A DNA stretch of 64,000 bases from Notospermus geniculatus (GCA_002633025.1 NMRB01000038.1:439177-503176); one strand, 5' to 3'; positions 1 through 11,618 are shown, numbered from the stretch's first letter. Numbers and translations: made by a program. Notes: generated by a model from the sequence alone, not told the origin.

Positions 1-185
1 AGAGGGACACTTTTTTGGAGTAAAACACTTTTTCAACGCGCGTGGGGGGATAACTGGGTCGTGGGGGTAAGGTTTAGGGATTGGTTTAGGGTTAGGGTTA
101 GGGCTAGAAAAGAAAAGGTTTATGTAAGGGGTAGCATTACATGGGGTATTCTATTAGATTCGTTGTATAAGATTTAGAATCACTC
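1..185. repeat. Anonymous DNA with a short TTAGGG-like run
   Basis: Bases 71-110 contain TTAGGG-type hexamers, some imperfect. Only a few units are present, so this is an interstitial telomere-like run rather than a chromosome end. No coding potential is seen. The run sits about 100 bases upstream of a tRNA-like segment, an arrangement that recurs twice later in the window. Confidence 0.5.
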
Positions 186-189
186 CGCT

Positions 190-276
190 TGCCGCCAGCT
201 GCCTCGGTAGCCCAGTGTTCACAGCGTTGGGCCTACGTACCGCAGGTCCCTGGATCGAGTCTAGACTAGTGCCGGT
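190..276 (+). repeat. Degenerate tRNA-derived (SINE-like) segment
   Basis: A GCCTCGGTAGCCCAGTG head resembles a tRNA 5' half with an A box. About 50 bases on, GGATCGAGTC resembles a degenerate B box. The acceptor and T stems do not pair well, so a working tRNA is unlikely and a SINE head or decayed tRNA gene is more probable. Confidence 0.45.
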
Positions 277-1320
277 TTTTTTCCACTTCTTCTTCTCTCG
301 CGCTTTTCATTTTACTGAAAATACGAAAGGTTCGGGAAAAAAAATTCGCAAGCGGGATACCAGCTGAGTTACATTTTCCATTCGTTCAGCTGAATTGAAT
401 GGAGTTGAAACCATGGCTATAATTTGTGAAGTGCACAGGCCTACCTACCTCAGGATTAGGATTTCAACTCGTCAGGAGTTTCATGCTGAAATAAGCTAGC
501 TCTCGATTTCAAACCGTAGTATATCATGTATATAAAATGCCTATTATCAGTCTTTTAACCGCTGATCGAAGGTCATTAGTATTGTATCATTGTTCGTAGA
601 AACAATTCCTGTCTTTGTGATTTATTTGGATCTTTTGTCAATTTCTGTAGCGAATTCTAGTCGCATGAATAGTTCGTGTGGTTAGGTCTATATACTGCAT
701 GGCTGTACTCGACTCCTGTTCTTAGGCCTATGTGTTCTGGTGCAGAGAACGGTGTTTTCGAATGAGTCGAACAGCCGAAAACCCATTAGAGAACGTATTC
801 CTGTTCCCGAATCTCACACCACCTCAGTCGGTGGGGCACACGGGAACAGTCGAGAACAAAGATGGCGGACACTGGCGGCAAATTTATATATATTTTTCGT
901 CAGATCATAATGTAATTCGAGGTTTAGGATCAAGCAGAAATTACAAGAATACCATATCCTTATTCTAAACTGAATAATTTTGAAGTAGGCATACAATGTA
1001 TTCTTGAAAAAAAACTGGCAGTTTTACGCCGCCGTATTGACGCCGGAAGTGAAACCATACTAGCAGGCACTTACCTGTTCGGGACACGAGAACACGTTCC
1101 TGTGTTCTTGGCCTGTTCGGGTGCAGTTCAGAAAGTGAGTCGAATACAGCCTATGATTCCAGCTTCATCTATGGAGTTCCATGTCGGCTTGTGGACGCCA
1201 GATCCCACCACCAACTCATGCAACCCAAGTCGCATTTGTACCCAAGTCGATGGAAACCAGTTAACATGCATGCACCATCGATTTTACTCAATGGGAACCG
1301 GAGGAACTACGTCACGACAT
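277..1320. other. Anonymous stretch, no gene recognised
   Basis: No protein family, RNA gene or convincing splice-framed exon was found. Short related segments around 720-770 and 1075-1130 share GAACACG/GAGAACG-like words and may be the ends of a decayed repeat, but I could not define its borders. Confidence 0.3.
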
Positions 1321-1577
1321 GGCGCTGTGAGCGGTGCGACCGAAGTTTCGTGTTTCTAACGTTATTTCCATTTATTTCTGGCGTGAAAACAACCCTTTTG
1401 TTTCGGTCGCCTGGCGATAAAATTAGCAGATGAAAATTTCTGCACTTTTCGATGCTTTTGTCCTTAAAACAAAAAATAGGATGGCGATAATGGCAATGTC
1501 TTCATCTCATATATTCCTGTAGAAAAATGTAGAACTGATTTTTATGACGTCGCTACGGTCGCACCGCTCGCAGCGCC
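1321..1577. mobile_element. MITE-like element with about 24-bp terminal inverted repeats
   Basis: The left end GGCGCTGTGAGCGGTGCGAC is repeated in inverted orientation at 1552-1577 with about one mismatch in 24. The interior has no coding potential. The length (257 bp) suits a MITE. No target duplication could be assigned. Confidence 0.45.
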
Positions 1578-2221
1578 GACCTGTCGGGATAAACGGCAAG
1601 CGGGTTCCTCATAGTAAGACACGCCGCATAAACTTTTTTGTCATTAAAAATGACAATTTTTGATCGAAAACGTCGGTTAAGTACTGAATACTTCTGCAGA
1701 ACATGGGGACAATCCACTCAACTTTATCCATTTTCTAATAGAGCTCAGCATACATGTACAGTCGTTAACATAAGTTTATCTACACCTACTACCTTGAATA
1801 TTTCAAATACTACGGGCCAATTTTAGAACGGTTTGTACCACATGAAAGTATATAACCTTGGTCATATTTCTGCATCAAAATTTTGGAAATTTGGAAATAT
1901 CATAATTATGTAATAGCTCGTTAGAAAAACCCCTAAAAATCAACACTTTTATTATGGATTTTTTGGTGACTTTTGTTGCAGTGTTGATAGAGTGGCAGTT
2001 TCTAAGGATTTTAAACTTTTTTTCATCAAAGTATCCTGAGTGGTTGCTGAGATATTTGAGATTATCAAAATTTTGAGAATTTCCAATTTTTCACGAAATT
2101 TTGATATTAGTAGACAGAGCACACCTAAAAACGTAGGAAAATGATTTGGAACTCTTAGAGTAAACTGGTTAGAAGTTATGGCTGTCTTAAGTTAAGGAGT
2201 TTAGCATATCAACATTTTGAT

Positions 2222-2720
2222 GTGTTATCTGATAAACCGCCTCAATACAGTTTGATGTGTTACCTGATGCTTATTGCCTTCACAGTGTTCTGTGTGTGAC
2301 CCGACATTTGTTGTCTCTATTATGAGACAGTGAATGTCGGGTTGCCTGATAATTACTGTCACTACAGTATTCTATGTGCCATCTGATATTAACTGCCTCA
2401 AAACAGTTTGATGTGTCATCTGATACTTATTGCCTTCACAGTGTTCTGTGTGTGACCCGACATTTGTTGTCTCTATTGTGAGACAGTGAATGTCGGGTTG
2501 CCTGATAATTACTGCCACTACAGTGTTCCATGTGTCATCTGATATTAACCTCCTCAATACAGTCTGATGTGTCATCTGATACTTATTGTCTTCACAGTGT
2601 TCTGTGTGTGACCCGACATTTGTTGTCTCTATTGTGAGACAGTGAATGTCGGGTTACCTGATAATTACAGCCACTACAGTGTTTTGAGTGTTACCTATTA
2701 TTAACCGCCTAAATACATTT
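2222..2720 (+). repeat. Tandem 156-bp repeats with internal hairpins in the LINE 5' region
   Basis: Equivalent points (TTTGATGTGT and variants) occur at 2251, 2407 and 2563, a period of 156. Each unit contains ACCCGACATT followed, after an inner TGTCTC/GAGACA stem, by AATGTCGGGT, so each can fold into a two-step hairpin. There are about three copies, the first truncated. The array starts exactly at the LINE 5' border and is plausibly a promoter monomer array comparable to those of some L1 families (inference). Confidence 0.7.
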
Positions 2721-3206
2721 TTGTGTGTCGTCTGGGGCTTATTGCCTTTGCGGTGTTCTGTGTGTGTTCTGTATACATCTCCGTTTTGTTGATTTCCTTC
2801 TGTAATTCTTTTGTTTCTGTTTAAAATTCTGTATCCACCATATAGTGGTGTTCGTCACCTGTACATATTTCTACTTGTCACATTCTCCAAACATTTTTCA
2901 ACAGTCTCACCAATATCTTATGTTAAAACATACATGTATATCCCTCCCTTCCATCATGCTCCATGATGGTTGCAGCGTTTTCCATGTCTACATGTACTTT
3001 CCTCTTCCTTTTTTGTTTGTTACTTGTAATACCGATTGATTTTTCTGTGGTATTACCCTCCTTGGCTTTGCCATCACTGGATCCTCTATTGTCATTCTTA
3101 CACGTTATGTTGCCCTCATTGTTCTTTACCATCCACTTCATTATGTCTCATTTTTTCTTCTTTGTCAACCAACACATGCTTAGTATCCTGGTACCACGAA
3201 TCATTC
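2721..3206 (+). other. LINE 5' leader
   Basis: A pyrimidine-rich stretch lies between the 156-bp monomers and the first plausible start codon (3207). It is open in some frames but has no recognisable ORF1 domain such as a zinc knuckle, RRM or esterase. It is treated as untranslated leader or a lost ORF1. Confidence 0.4.
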
Positions 3207-5867
3207 ATGTCACAGGCGTCATTACTTGATTTATTGAATGATCCTAACGATGTCACATACATTCACGAACCGCTTTCCTCTCTAAAAAATTCACCGTATT
3301 TTGATGACTGTAACCTGATAGAATTTGCCAAGCGAAATCCTACTAAATTTTTGATTTTTAGCATGAATTGTCAGAGCCTCAATTCCAAATTTTCAGAACT
3401 GATTGTCTATCTGGAACATCTTAAACAGGAAGGCCTTGAGTTCAGTGCTATTTGTCTGCAAGAAACGTGGGTTGCGGATGAAACTGTGGGTAACTTATTA
3501 ACCATTCCTGGATATATTAACATTCAACAGAAGAGTAGGTGCTCAGCGCATGGTGGTCTTGCTATCTACCTAAAAGACACACTTAAAGCGATGTAGTCGA
3601 GCCCTGCAGTTACTGCACATCGATAGTTCCTCGGGGAAATCCCATGGGGAATCCCCGTGAGATTTTGAAATTTTCCCGGCGATAAACATTTATTTCGCCC
3701 AAATTCATTGAAATAATATTAATAAAAGATTTTTCTTGAACGTTTTAGTGTATATAAAACGTCGGCGAACCCGTAATTTGATGATTCAAAGATGCTGGAA
3801 ATCACACTGAGATCAGTTTCAAGAATCCCGCGAGCAATGAATGAAATTGGGGAGCTATCGCGGGTCGCGATAGCTGAACGAGATTTCATTTTCAACTCTC
3901 GCGACTACATCGCTTTAATTACAACATTATTAAAACTCCAAGCTTCGGATCATGGGAAGATCAATTCATTGAAATCACCTATCGCGGACAAAACAACAAA
4001 CTTTTTCTTGGAAACTTGTACCGTCCTCCTCGAGATCGTAATGACGATTACCTCACTTTTAACGATGAATTTTCAAATCTTCTATTGCAGTTTCAGAACA
4101 AGCCTGGCGAATTGGTCATTGCTGGTGATATCAATATTGATCTTTTGAAGTTTAAGGAGAAACAAGTATTTAGTGCTTTCTTAGAAGCCCTGTTCACAAA
4201 TTCAGTATATCCTACAATTACACACCCAACCAGAATAACAGAACACAGTGCCACATTAATTGACAATTTCTTGTTTAGATTATCGCCCCGTCTTTCATCC
4301 ATCAGTACTGGTATACTCACACATCGTTTTTCCGACCACCAGCCTTATTTTATAGCCATTAGCAACATCGTCGATAAACCCGCAAGACACGAGAAGTACT
4401 TCAAATACAGGAAATTTTCTACTGATGCAATGAATAGATTCAAACTCGATTTGGGTACTAAATTAGCAGAACAATCCTTTACTAATGACATCAACCGTGA
4501 CTTCAACCAATTCCATGACATTCTATGTGAATGTAGTAACGATAACTTTCCTCTAATTACTGTAAAATTCAATAAATACAAACATAAAAGAACTCCATGG
4601 ATGACCACCGGTTTAATCGAATCAATTAGGAAACGTGATCGTCTGTACAAGTCATTGAAATCTATACCTCGGGATAGTCCACGTTATTTACCAAAGTCGG
4701 TACAACTTTTACAACTTTAATAGGATACTCCGTCCACTTATTAACACAGCCAAGAAAAATTACTACAATTACATATTTGAAAGAGATAAAAATGATCCCA
4801 GGAAAACATGGTCTACAATAAAATCTCTCCTAAATAAAACCAATCAAACAACCACTCCAGAATCATTTCTAATTAACAATTCAAGTACATCTGACAAACA
4901 TACTATTGCAAATGAGTTTAATAAACATATGACGATTATCGGTAAAAAATCAGCTTTCCACTATAAAAACTTCAAATTCATATTACAAGACTTAATCTTA
5001 AGCAACCTGTGGTAAGTGCGTTCCAATTCACCACTGTCGATGTTAACACAGTTGCCAAAGCATTTGACCATTTACAATCGAAAACTAGTTATCGGTGGAA
5101 CGGTATCTCTACTAAAATACTCAAACAGTGTAAAGCTGAGGTCCTTGAACCCCTTACTAATCTTATCAACAACTCACTAATAAGTGGCATATTTCCTGAC
5201 CGACTTAAAATCGCTCGAGTAATACCTCTTTTTAAAAAAGGCGACCCTACAATAGTCGATAATTACCGGCCGATTTCCTTACTGTCCTCTGTTTCAAAGG
5301 TTTTTGAAAAAAATCATCAACGATCAACTCAGGGACTATTTCACCACGAACAATCTTTTCTATTCTAGTCAATATGGTTTTCGCGCTAAACATTCTACTG
5401 ACTTGGCGGCAGCTGAACTGATTGATAGGGTAACTAAATCTCTTGACAACAATAAGAAAACGTTGGCCGTATTTATGGATCTTAGCAAAGCCTTTGACAC
5501 TCTTAATCATAATATATTACTTGGCAAACTTAAGTATTACGGCTTGACCGACAACGCCCTAAAGTTAATTAACACCTATCTTTCTAATCAGACTCAATAT
5601 GTAGATTTTTGCGGGGTTGAATCAGGTAAACTTAATATAGAGACTGGTGTACCACAAGGTTCAATACTCGGCCCTCTTCTTTTTACTATTTATGTGAACG
5701 ACTTAGATACCGCTAGTGATATTTTTCACAGTATAATGTTTGCAGATGATACGACTCTAGTATCAGAATTATCAAAATTTGGATCTGAAACCAATCGTAT
5801 TGAACTCAAAATAAATACAGAAATAGCAAAAATTGCCGATTGGCTCAAAGCAAATAAACTATCCTTA
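3207..5867 (+). pseudogene. LINE ORF2: apurinic endonuclease and reverse transcriptase, broken
   Basis: The endonuclease part shows MNCQSLNSKF, ICLQETW and HGGLAIYLKD up to about 3586. It resumes after the MITE with the GNLYRPP block (about 4007-4030) and an SDHQP motif (4333-4347). The reverse transcriptase follows from about 5009, with DNYRPISLLSSVSK, QYGFR, DLSKAFDTLNH, GVPQGSILGPLLF and the catalytic FADD (5739-5750). Frames change near 4720, 4990 and 5309 (an A run), so it is a pseudogene. The coding sequence stops at 5867 where a 7.4-kb insertion begins, and the missing C-terminus is at 13327-14066. The clade assignment CR1/L2/jockey-like rests on these motifs only. Confidence 0.85.
3587..3914. 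mobile_element. 328-bp MITE inserted at TTAA inside the LINE endonuclease
   Basis: The ends AGCGATGTAGTCG and CGACTACATCGCT are perfect 13-bp inverted repeats. Both flanks are TTAA (3583-3586, 3915-3918). Deleting the element plus one TTAA rejoins the endonuclease frame without a stop, which confirms the borders. A TTAA target is typical of piggyBac-type transposition, so the MITE may have been mobilised by such a transposase (inference). Confidence 0.85.
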
Positions 5868-7307
5868 TTCCACTCTGGCCCGGAAATCACCAAAATAGCC
5901 TCAAAACTGGGCTAAAATGAGGTTTTTTATTTTTTAGATATTTTTTGTCCTACCTAACATATCTACTTCATTTTCCATCAGGATATACCCCAGTCCCATG
6001 CCTATCTTTAGAGCACAAAATTAATAAGTTTCACCTGGGTTTTTTTTCACTTTCTTACCCATCCAAACGAAGTAATGGCCATTTTTATGAAAAAAGGGTT
6101 TTTTTTGCGGAAACGGCAGGCATGATATAGATTTGTGGCTTTACCCTGTTTTGGACACTAAATAAACTTCAGGCATGTCTGGGACAATGAAAATAAACAC
6201 CATAAATCAGAGGAAGACAATATACATTCGACTTGATGTTCACAACCTGTCCTTGACCCTTTTTTGGGGTGGGGGAAGGGTGGGGGAGGGGTGGGGGAGG
6301 GGTATTGTTGGAACAGCCAAAGCTGAACTCGAGTGTCAGCAAGACGAGAAGATAAACATGTTTGTTACTGGCATTCAGTATTACCAAAAAGATTTAGATG
6401 AACAAACAGATATAAAGTATGCAATAAAATTCTATTCAAATTATGCCACTGTTGCATATCATATGGTTGCCATGGTTACCACAAGTAAATTCAACACAGC
6501 GGACAACAAACATCAAAGACTCAGAGAAGCCGTGCACTCAACAGGAAAACTTCTGAGATGTGAACAGCTTTGCACCAGTCATGCCAGTACCATGTATCAT
6601 CATTGCTTTGTACACCAGGCATGCCAGGGACAATTTTCAAACATTTTTTTCAATGTTGCTAGGGCTATATCTGGCAGCAAGGCAACAAAGGCAGTCAGGA
6701 AATGAATGTAGTGACCGTATGCCACAAAACTGCCTACCGAGGTACCAGTGTCAAATACAACCTACCTAATATGTAAGGTTCAAGGGCCTCTCCACAACAT
6801 GGTCATTATTGAAAGAAGTCAGAAAAATAAAATAGCCCTATCATACATGTCATGTGGACTACTAAAAAGTATTTCAGTGTCTACCAGTCCTTGGCTCATG
6901 TACGGTTGCCATGGTTACCACCAATCAATCTGAAAAACATCAAAATTCAAACATGCAACAGATTCCCTGGGACAAATTTCATGAATACTGGCAACACTGA
7001 AAAGCACTAGTACCTGTACTTGCCAACATATTTTCATAAAGAAAACCAAATTTATCAAAAAAGAAACATGATTGGTGGCAATCTTATCTCAAAAAGTCAA
7101 TATGAGACCACAAAGGAAATCAGAATTTTTTGCTGGAAGAAATAGTTTTAGAAGTTGGTATGAATGAATCAATCCTAATTTCACCCTCAGTAACAGTAAT
7201 TTCTCTTGTGTATAAATAATAGAATTAGCAAACAATCAGCCCTGGTGAGGCCTTCATATGTGTAATGTAATTATTTATACACAATAGAAAGTCAGTGGCA
7301 ACTTACC
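5868..7307. other. PiggyBac 3' flank without genes
   Basis: The stretch is non-coding. A G-rich run at 6265-6303 is reiterated GGGGTGGGGGA-like. Two GGTTGCCATGGTTACCAC copies (6464, 6903) suggest internal duplication. An imperfect hairpin with TTGTGTATAAATAAT at about 7206 and its inverse at about 7270-7286 lies just downstream of the transposase stop. No polyadenylation signal was assigned with confidence. Confidence 0.4.
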
Positions 7308-9017
7308 CTATTCTGAGTCCTCCTCATTGTAATGCTCCCAGTATCGCACGTAGGTATGAAAGATATGGTGACACCAGCCAGGACACAGAGGAGTATTCTT
7401 TCCACGACAATACCAAGTAGTGTCCGTCCTTACCGACTTCCCATTGAGTATTTTGCCACTTTCGGAGCAAACGATGCATCTCCTTTGCTCTAATTTTCCA
7501 TTTTCCTTTCTCCCGTACTGTTTTCCCCAATGTCCCCTTCCAGTAAGCCGACCAATGTTTTCATCAGGTCCATCTCCACCACCACGGCCACCATGATTGT
7601 CATTCACACCAGCTTCTAAAGCCAGTGATTCACCAATTTCTGTGTAGAATTTGACTAAGTCAATCCTGTCCCTGCGGTTTTCTCGGCTCTTATTGTATAG
7701 GATATAAGCGTTTGCTACAGTCAGATCAAGGAAGTGGAAAAATAGTTTTTTCCACCATTTGATTGATTTCCTTGACAAACCGTAGTAGGAAATGAGCTGA
7801 TCACTACGGTCGACTCCAAGCTTGTGTAAATTATAGTCAAGTACAGCAGCTGGTTTCACTTTCTCATGAGCACCCCTGGCATGGTCCTGCAACATGGCAT
7901 CCTTGTGTTTGCTAGATAGCATATACACATCACGGACATCTTTCCACTTCACCGCTAACAGAATCTGTTTTGAATTTGCGTAATCCTTTTCGATTTGAAT
8001 TGACAGTACCAACAGCTTTTGTTCCTGCATGGAAAAGGTCATCAAAAAGTTGAGGATTGGAGAAGAATCTATCTACAAAAAGGGTGTGGCCCTTATTTAG
8101 GTATGGATCAATCAGTCTGCGTACAAGTGCATCTGTTGGACCAACATTCTGCTCGCCAGCCTGCTCATCCCTCTTACCAGTGTACACCTCAAAGGTACAT
8201 GCATACCCAGAGCTAGATTCACACAGTTCATTTATTTTGATACCGTATCTATGAGGCTTGTTCTTTATGTAAACACGGAAATGCACACGTCCACGGAAAG
8301 CACAAAGTCCTTCATCAATGGTCAAGTTCTCCTCAGGATAGTACGCAGCTTGAAATTTAGCAGCCAAAACATCTATGACTGGACGAATCTTGTACAGCGC
8401 ATCATGGCCAGGCTGTCCTTTAGCCACATAATGAGTGTTGTCATTGCAGTGTAGCATCCATAGGATGCTGAGGAATCTGTCCCTAGCCATATGGATATCC
8501 TGGGTAAACGTTGTTTTCAAAATACCTCTACCTGTCCAGTAGTCCTGAATCTTAGATTTTTGAACCAAGGACATGTGAATAATAATTGCAAAAAATGAAG
8601 ACATCTCCTTCTTTTGAACTGCCTTCCATGAATTCCAAATGGAATGCGGTTTCAGTTTGTTGCTGTTTTTCAATTTTTGAATTTGAACACGAGCATACCT
8701 GTTAGTTTCTGTTTTGATCGCGTCAATTATTTCATCAGTGAAAAAATATCTGAAAACTTGGAAGGGTGACGAGTCACGACTGATCCCTGAATTTTGGTTT
8801 ATCCCAGGTTGTCCAGTGAATGGTGGCAGATCTAACTGATCAATGTCAACTTCTGTCCATCCTAACTGTGCATCTGTCTGTGCTCCGCGTCTTGGTGCAT
8901 GGTCACGCAGTTGGGCGCCTCGTCCCCGTGCTCTTCCCCGACCCCTCTGAGGTGGCTGTGGACGTGCGTCCATTGGCAGATCACCATCACTGCTGCCATC
9001 TGTATCCTCACTGTCTG
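7308..9017 (-). CDS. PiggyBac transposase, main 3' exon (one frameshift)
   Basis: This exon encodes the DDE_Tnp_1_7-type catalytic core. The acidic start ADSEDTDGSSDGD follows a tttttccag acceptor (AG at 9018-9019). After an arginine/glycine-rich stretch come TIDEGLCAFRGR (first Asp near 8316), LFVDRFFSNP (second Asp near 8073), KWKDVRDVYML, and LGVDRSDQ with its two Asp (about 7811 and 7802). A C-terminal cysteine-rich domain (CIVC, then CPGWCHHIFH) matches the piggyBac zinc-binding tail. All expected acidic residues are present. One frame change lies between about 7940 and 8045, just before KWKD, so the copy is probably inactive unless this is an assembly error. The length (about 570 codons) is normal. 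Its 5' end is phase 1 and matches the upstream exon. Confidence 0.88.
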
Positions 9018-9430
9018 CTGGAAAAAGTAAGAAAAAGAAACGTCACAAATATGACTCATGCAACAACAAGCAGTATGGGAACGGGACAAAAGGAGACATG
9101 GGCATTGACGACAAGCGAGAGTACTAGTAATCAGCTGTCTAATGTCATCCACAATAACGTCATTCCTGAAATGAAGTCAATATCACTACCCGGTATGAAA
9201 AAAAATGTCATACACTACCGGAAAACACAGGCAATGACATGGACCTAGCTATGATATCCCTAATGAGCCCCCCCAACAACGATCCTATCCCTGATTAAAT
9301 GAATCACCTTCCAGAGGAGTTACTTCTGAACTACATTCCCCTGTGACATTGAATGACTCAACATATGCACAGCCCCAGCACTCTATTACCTAAATAAGAT
9401 TTACAGAGGAAGAAATAAATCAGTCCTTAC

Positions 9431-9577
9431 ATTGACGATGTGCATCCGGCTGCATCTGATTAGGCTGCTGTACCCTTCGTACTGGGTTTCTTCTCAAACC
9501 CCTTCGGATTGGTTGAGGACCAGTATACCCTGGCTGTTGCGTGTCATCATCACTATCATTTGCGAAGTCGTCATCTG
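9431..9577 (-). CDS. PiggyBac transposase N-terminal exon (copy nearest the core)
   Basis: This 147-base exon lies between a ttttcacag acceptor and a GTAAGG donor and encodes ADDDFANDSDDDTQQPGYTG followed by an arginine-rich tail. It is phase 1 at both ends, so it joins the main exon (Ser codon T+CA) in frame. It is acidic then basic, as in N-termini of piggyBac proteins. It was duplicated in tandem together with flanking intron (see 9392-10187). Confidence 0.6.
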
Positions 9578-9828
9578 CTGTGAAAATAGAGAAAGAAATT
9601 TCAGAAATCGAAGACAGGAAGAAAGCAACCAAACAACAGGCAGGGAAACTTTGAAATATATGTCCGGCTATTGCTGATACAGGTTGGCAGCATGGGAAGG
9701 AATAATAAGCAGACACAGGCATGATGGTTTGTCATGATGGGAGCAACAGTGAATATCAGCTCTGATATTTTTTTCATGCCAGTTTACCGAAATAAGATTT
9801 ACAGAGGAAGAAATAAATCAGTCTTTAC

Positions 9829-9981
9829 ATTGACGATGTGCATCCTGCTGCCTCTGATTAGGCTGCTGTACCCATTGTACCGGTACTGGGTTTCTTCTCA
9901 GACCCCTTCGGATTGGTTGAGGACCAGTATACCCTGGCTGTTGCATGTCATCATCACTACTATCATTTACAACGGCGTCAT
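9829..9981 (-). CDS. Duplicated piggyBac N-terminal exon with shifted acceptor
   Basis: This is a sister of the exon at 9431-9577. The ancestral acceptor AG is mutated to GG (9986-9985), but the next AG three bases on keeps the phase. The exon would be 153 bases, phase 1-1, encoding NDSSDDDMQQPGYTG and an arginine-rich tail. The donor is GTAAAG. Whether it is spliced in is unknown. Either inclusion or skipping preserves the frame. Confidence 0.45.
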
Positions 9982-10443
9982 CTGCCGGAAAGAAATTTCA
10001 GAAATCGAAGAAAGGAAGACAGCAACCATACAGAAGCAGGCCGGGAAACTTTGAAATTTATGTCCGGGTACTGCTGATACAGGTTGGCAGCATAGGAAGG
10101 AATAAAAGCAGACACAGGCATGATGGTTTGTCATGATGGGAGCAACATTGATAATCAGCACTCTGATATTTTTTGTATGCCAGTTATGAAACAATGAATT
10201 GAGCAAGACAGCATGACAAATTTGGCCTTGCAATTGTGTGCGGGATCAGTCAACCACTGCAAAGAGGAGACTATACTTACAAAGGTTTCATTCAGACAAA
10301 AGACTATTTTCATAAACCTTACAAACAATAAGCTAACAATAAGTATAACCTGTGGTAACTGATGTGATGAGTTTTGGTTGCCCCTAGCCTTGTTGATAAA
10401 ATCGAAATGAATGCGTCTGCTGCCTGTGATGCTGCTGAACCAC

Positions 10444-10694
10444 TTAGCCATGCCCACGACACCTTTCAGCTGGCATGGGAGGTTCACGTCTTTCGCGGCG
10501 TCTGTTTTCATGACTTTCAGTTTCATCCAGGACGGGTGGACTACCATCACGATCAGCAATGTCAGAAAAGCGAAATTCATGCTCCTGGTGCCTGGGTAGT
10601 GCACGGCATCTGCTTTCAGTTTCGTCCAAACCTGGCGGGCCATCATCACCAACATTCTCATTGACATCAGAATCACTACCGGTACCACTAGATG
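10444..10694 (-). CDS. Probable second exon of the piggyBac gene
   Basis: Open from a ttttcag acceptor (AG at 10696-10695), starting in phase 1 with SSGTGSDSDVNENVGDDG. It contains two LDETES repeats and arginine-rich segments before a stop at 10444. The true donor is not determined; a GT in phase 1 (for example after the second repeat) is needed to join the next exon. Composition matches the other acidic N-terminal exons. Confidence 0.4.
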
Positions 10695-10917
10695 CTGAAA
10701 ACAGAACAAAAATCTGTACCCACTACCCAATACTGAAATATTTCAACAATTTTACCCTTGAGTTGAGTTTGATACCAGTACCGGGTATATTCTGAAGAAT
10801 TTCTGAGTACCGGTACCGCTACCAGATATGGAAATACGAAATAAATAGCTCAACACTCTATCCATATTCCTAAGGTGCCAAACAAAAATTCTCTGCTAAA
10901 CAGTTACGGTACCATAC

Positions 10918-10990
10918 CCATTTCTGATCCAGATTCCTGGAACTCCTCCATCACCTCAGTGAGGGTTCTGAGACTCCGTGGCCTGGGCAT
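10918..10990 (-). CDS. Probable first coding exon of the piggyBac gene
   Basis: The ATG at 10990 opens MPRPRSLRTLTEVMEEFQES and runs to GSEM plus one base before a GTATGG donor (10917-10916). Phase 1 at the end fits the CA-starting exon at 10694. The start choice rests on being the first ATG in this frame after the upstream region. There is no homology support for this short segment, so confidence is moderate. Confidence 0.4.
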
Positions 10991-11618
10991 GACTTCAACA
11001 CAATATTGCTTGTGGGAATAGTGCACCACCGATACCCGAAAAAATAAATAATCTTGAATAAGACAAACCGGTAGCATTCTTAACACTACGAGGTACTTAC
11101 CAGTAAGGCCTACTGTGTCAGAATGGATGCCAGGTGCTTGGTAAATCGCTGCTCAATGTGATTATTTCTCATCAGAATTTTTCATACAGGTGACTGCCAT
11201 GCAAGCAATTCTTTGTGTTCAGGCCTAATTCATCTTGCTTGAACTTGAAAAAAATCACCCGGCATTGTGACACACAGTTCCGTAGGCCAGTAGCCTAAGT
11301 AGATGAAGTAGGGTGTACTAACCAACTAGGCCTAAGTACCGTACCGGAAATAGAACAGACTGCCTGTGGTAGCCTGGTGAAAAAGCTTCCACATCATTCG
11401 TCATGGATTGGCAAAAATACAGTGTAGGATAGGCTACGCCAATATTGCCATTTTGGCTAGCGGTAGGCCTACCAGTAGGCTACAGTACCGTTGCCGTACC
11501 GGTATTCAAAAAAAAAACTTGACCCGCCAGGCCTAGGCCTAGGCCTATTGCGGATTCATGGATGGGTGAGACCCCACTCAACACTCCAGTCATGCCTGAC
11601 ATTGCCAACAGCAGCATA
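10991..11618. other. Upstream region of the piggyBac gene, no gene
   Basis: Non-coding and rich in AGGCCTA-type words, including a run at about 11528-11548. It probably holds the promoter and 5' UTR of the transposase gene, but no TATA box or initiator is convincing. Confidence 0.3.

Larger units (their letters stand above)
9392..10187. repeat. 398-bp tandem duplication containing a transposase exon
   Basis: AAATAAGATTTACAGAGGAA begins at 9392 and again at 9790. The two 398-bp copies, including the exon and both intron flanks, remain closely similar over their whole length, ending near GCCAGTT at about 9779 and 10180. The copy nearer the gene 5' end has the altered splice acceptor. Confidence 0.75.

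Noticed and set aside
61-110. Possible true telomere or chromosome end.
   Set aside because: Only a handful of imperfect TTAGGG units, with ordinary sequence on both sides and similar internal runs elsewhere.
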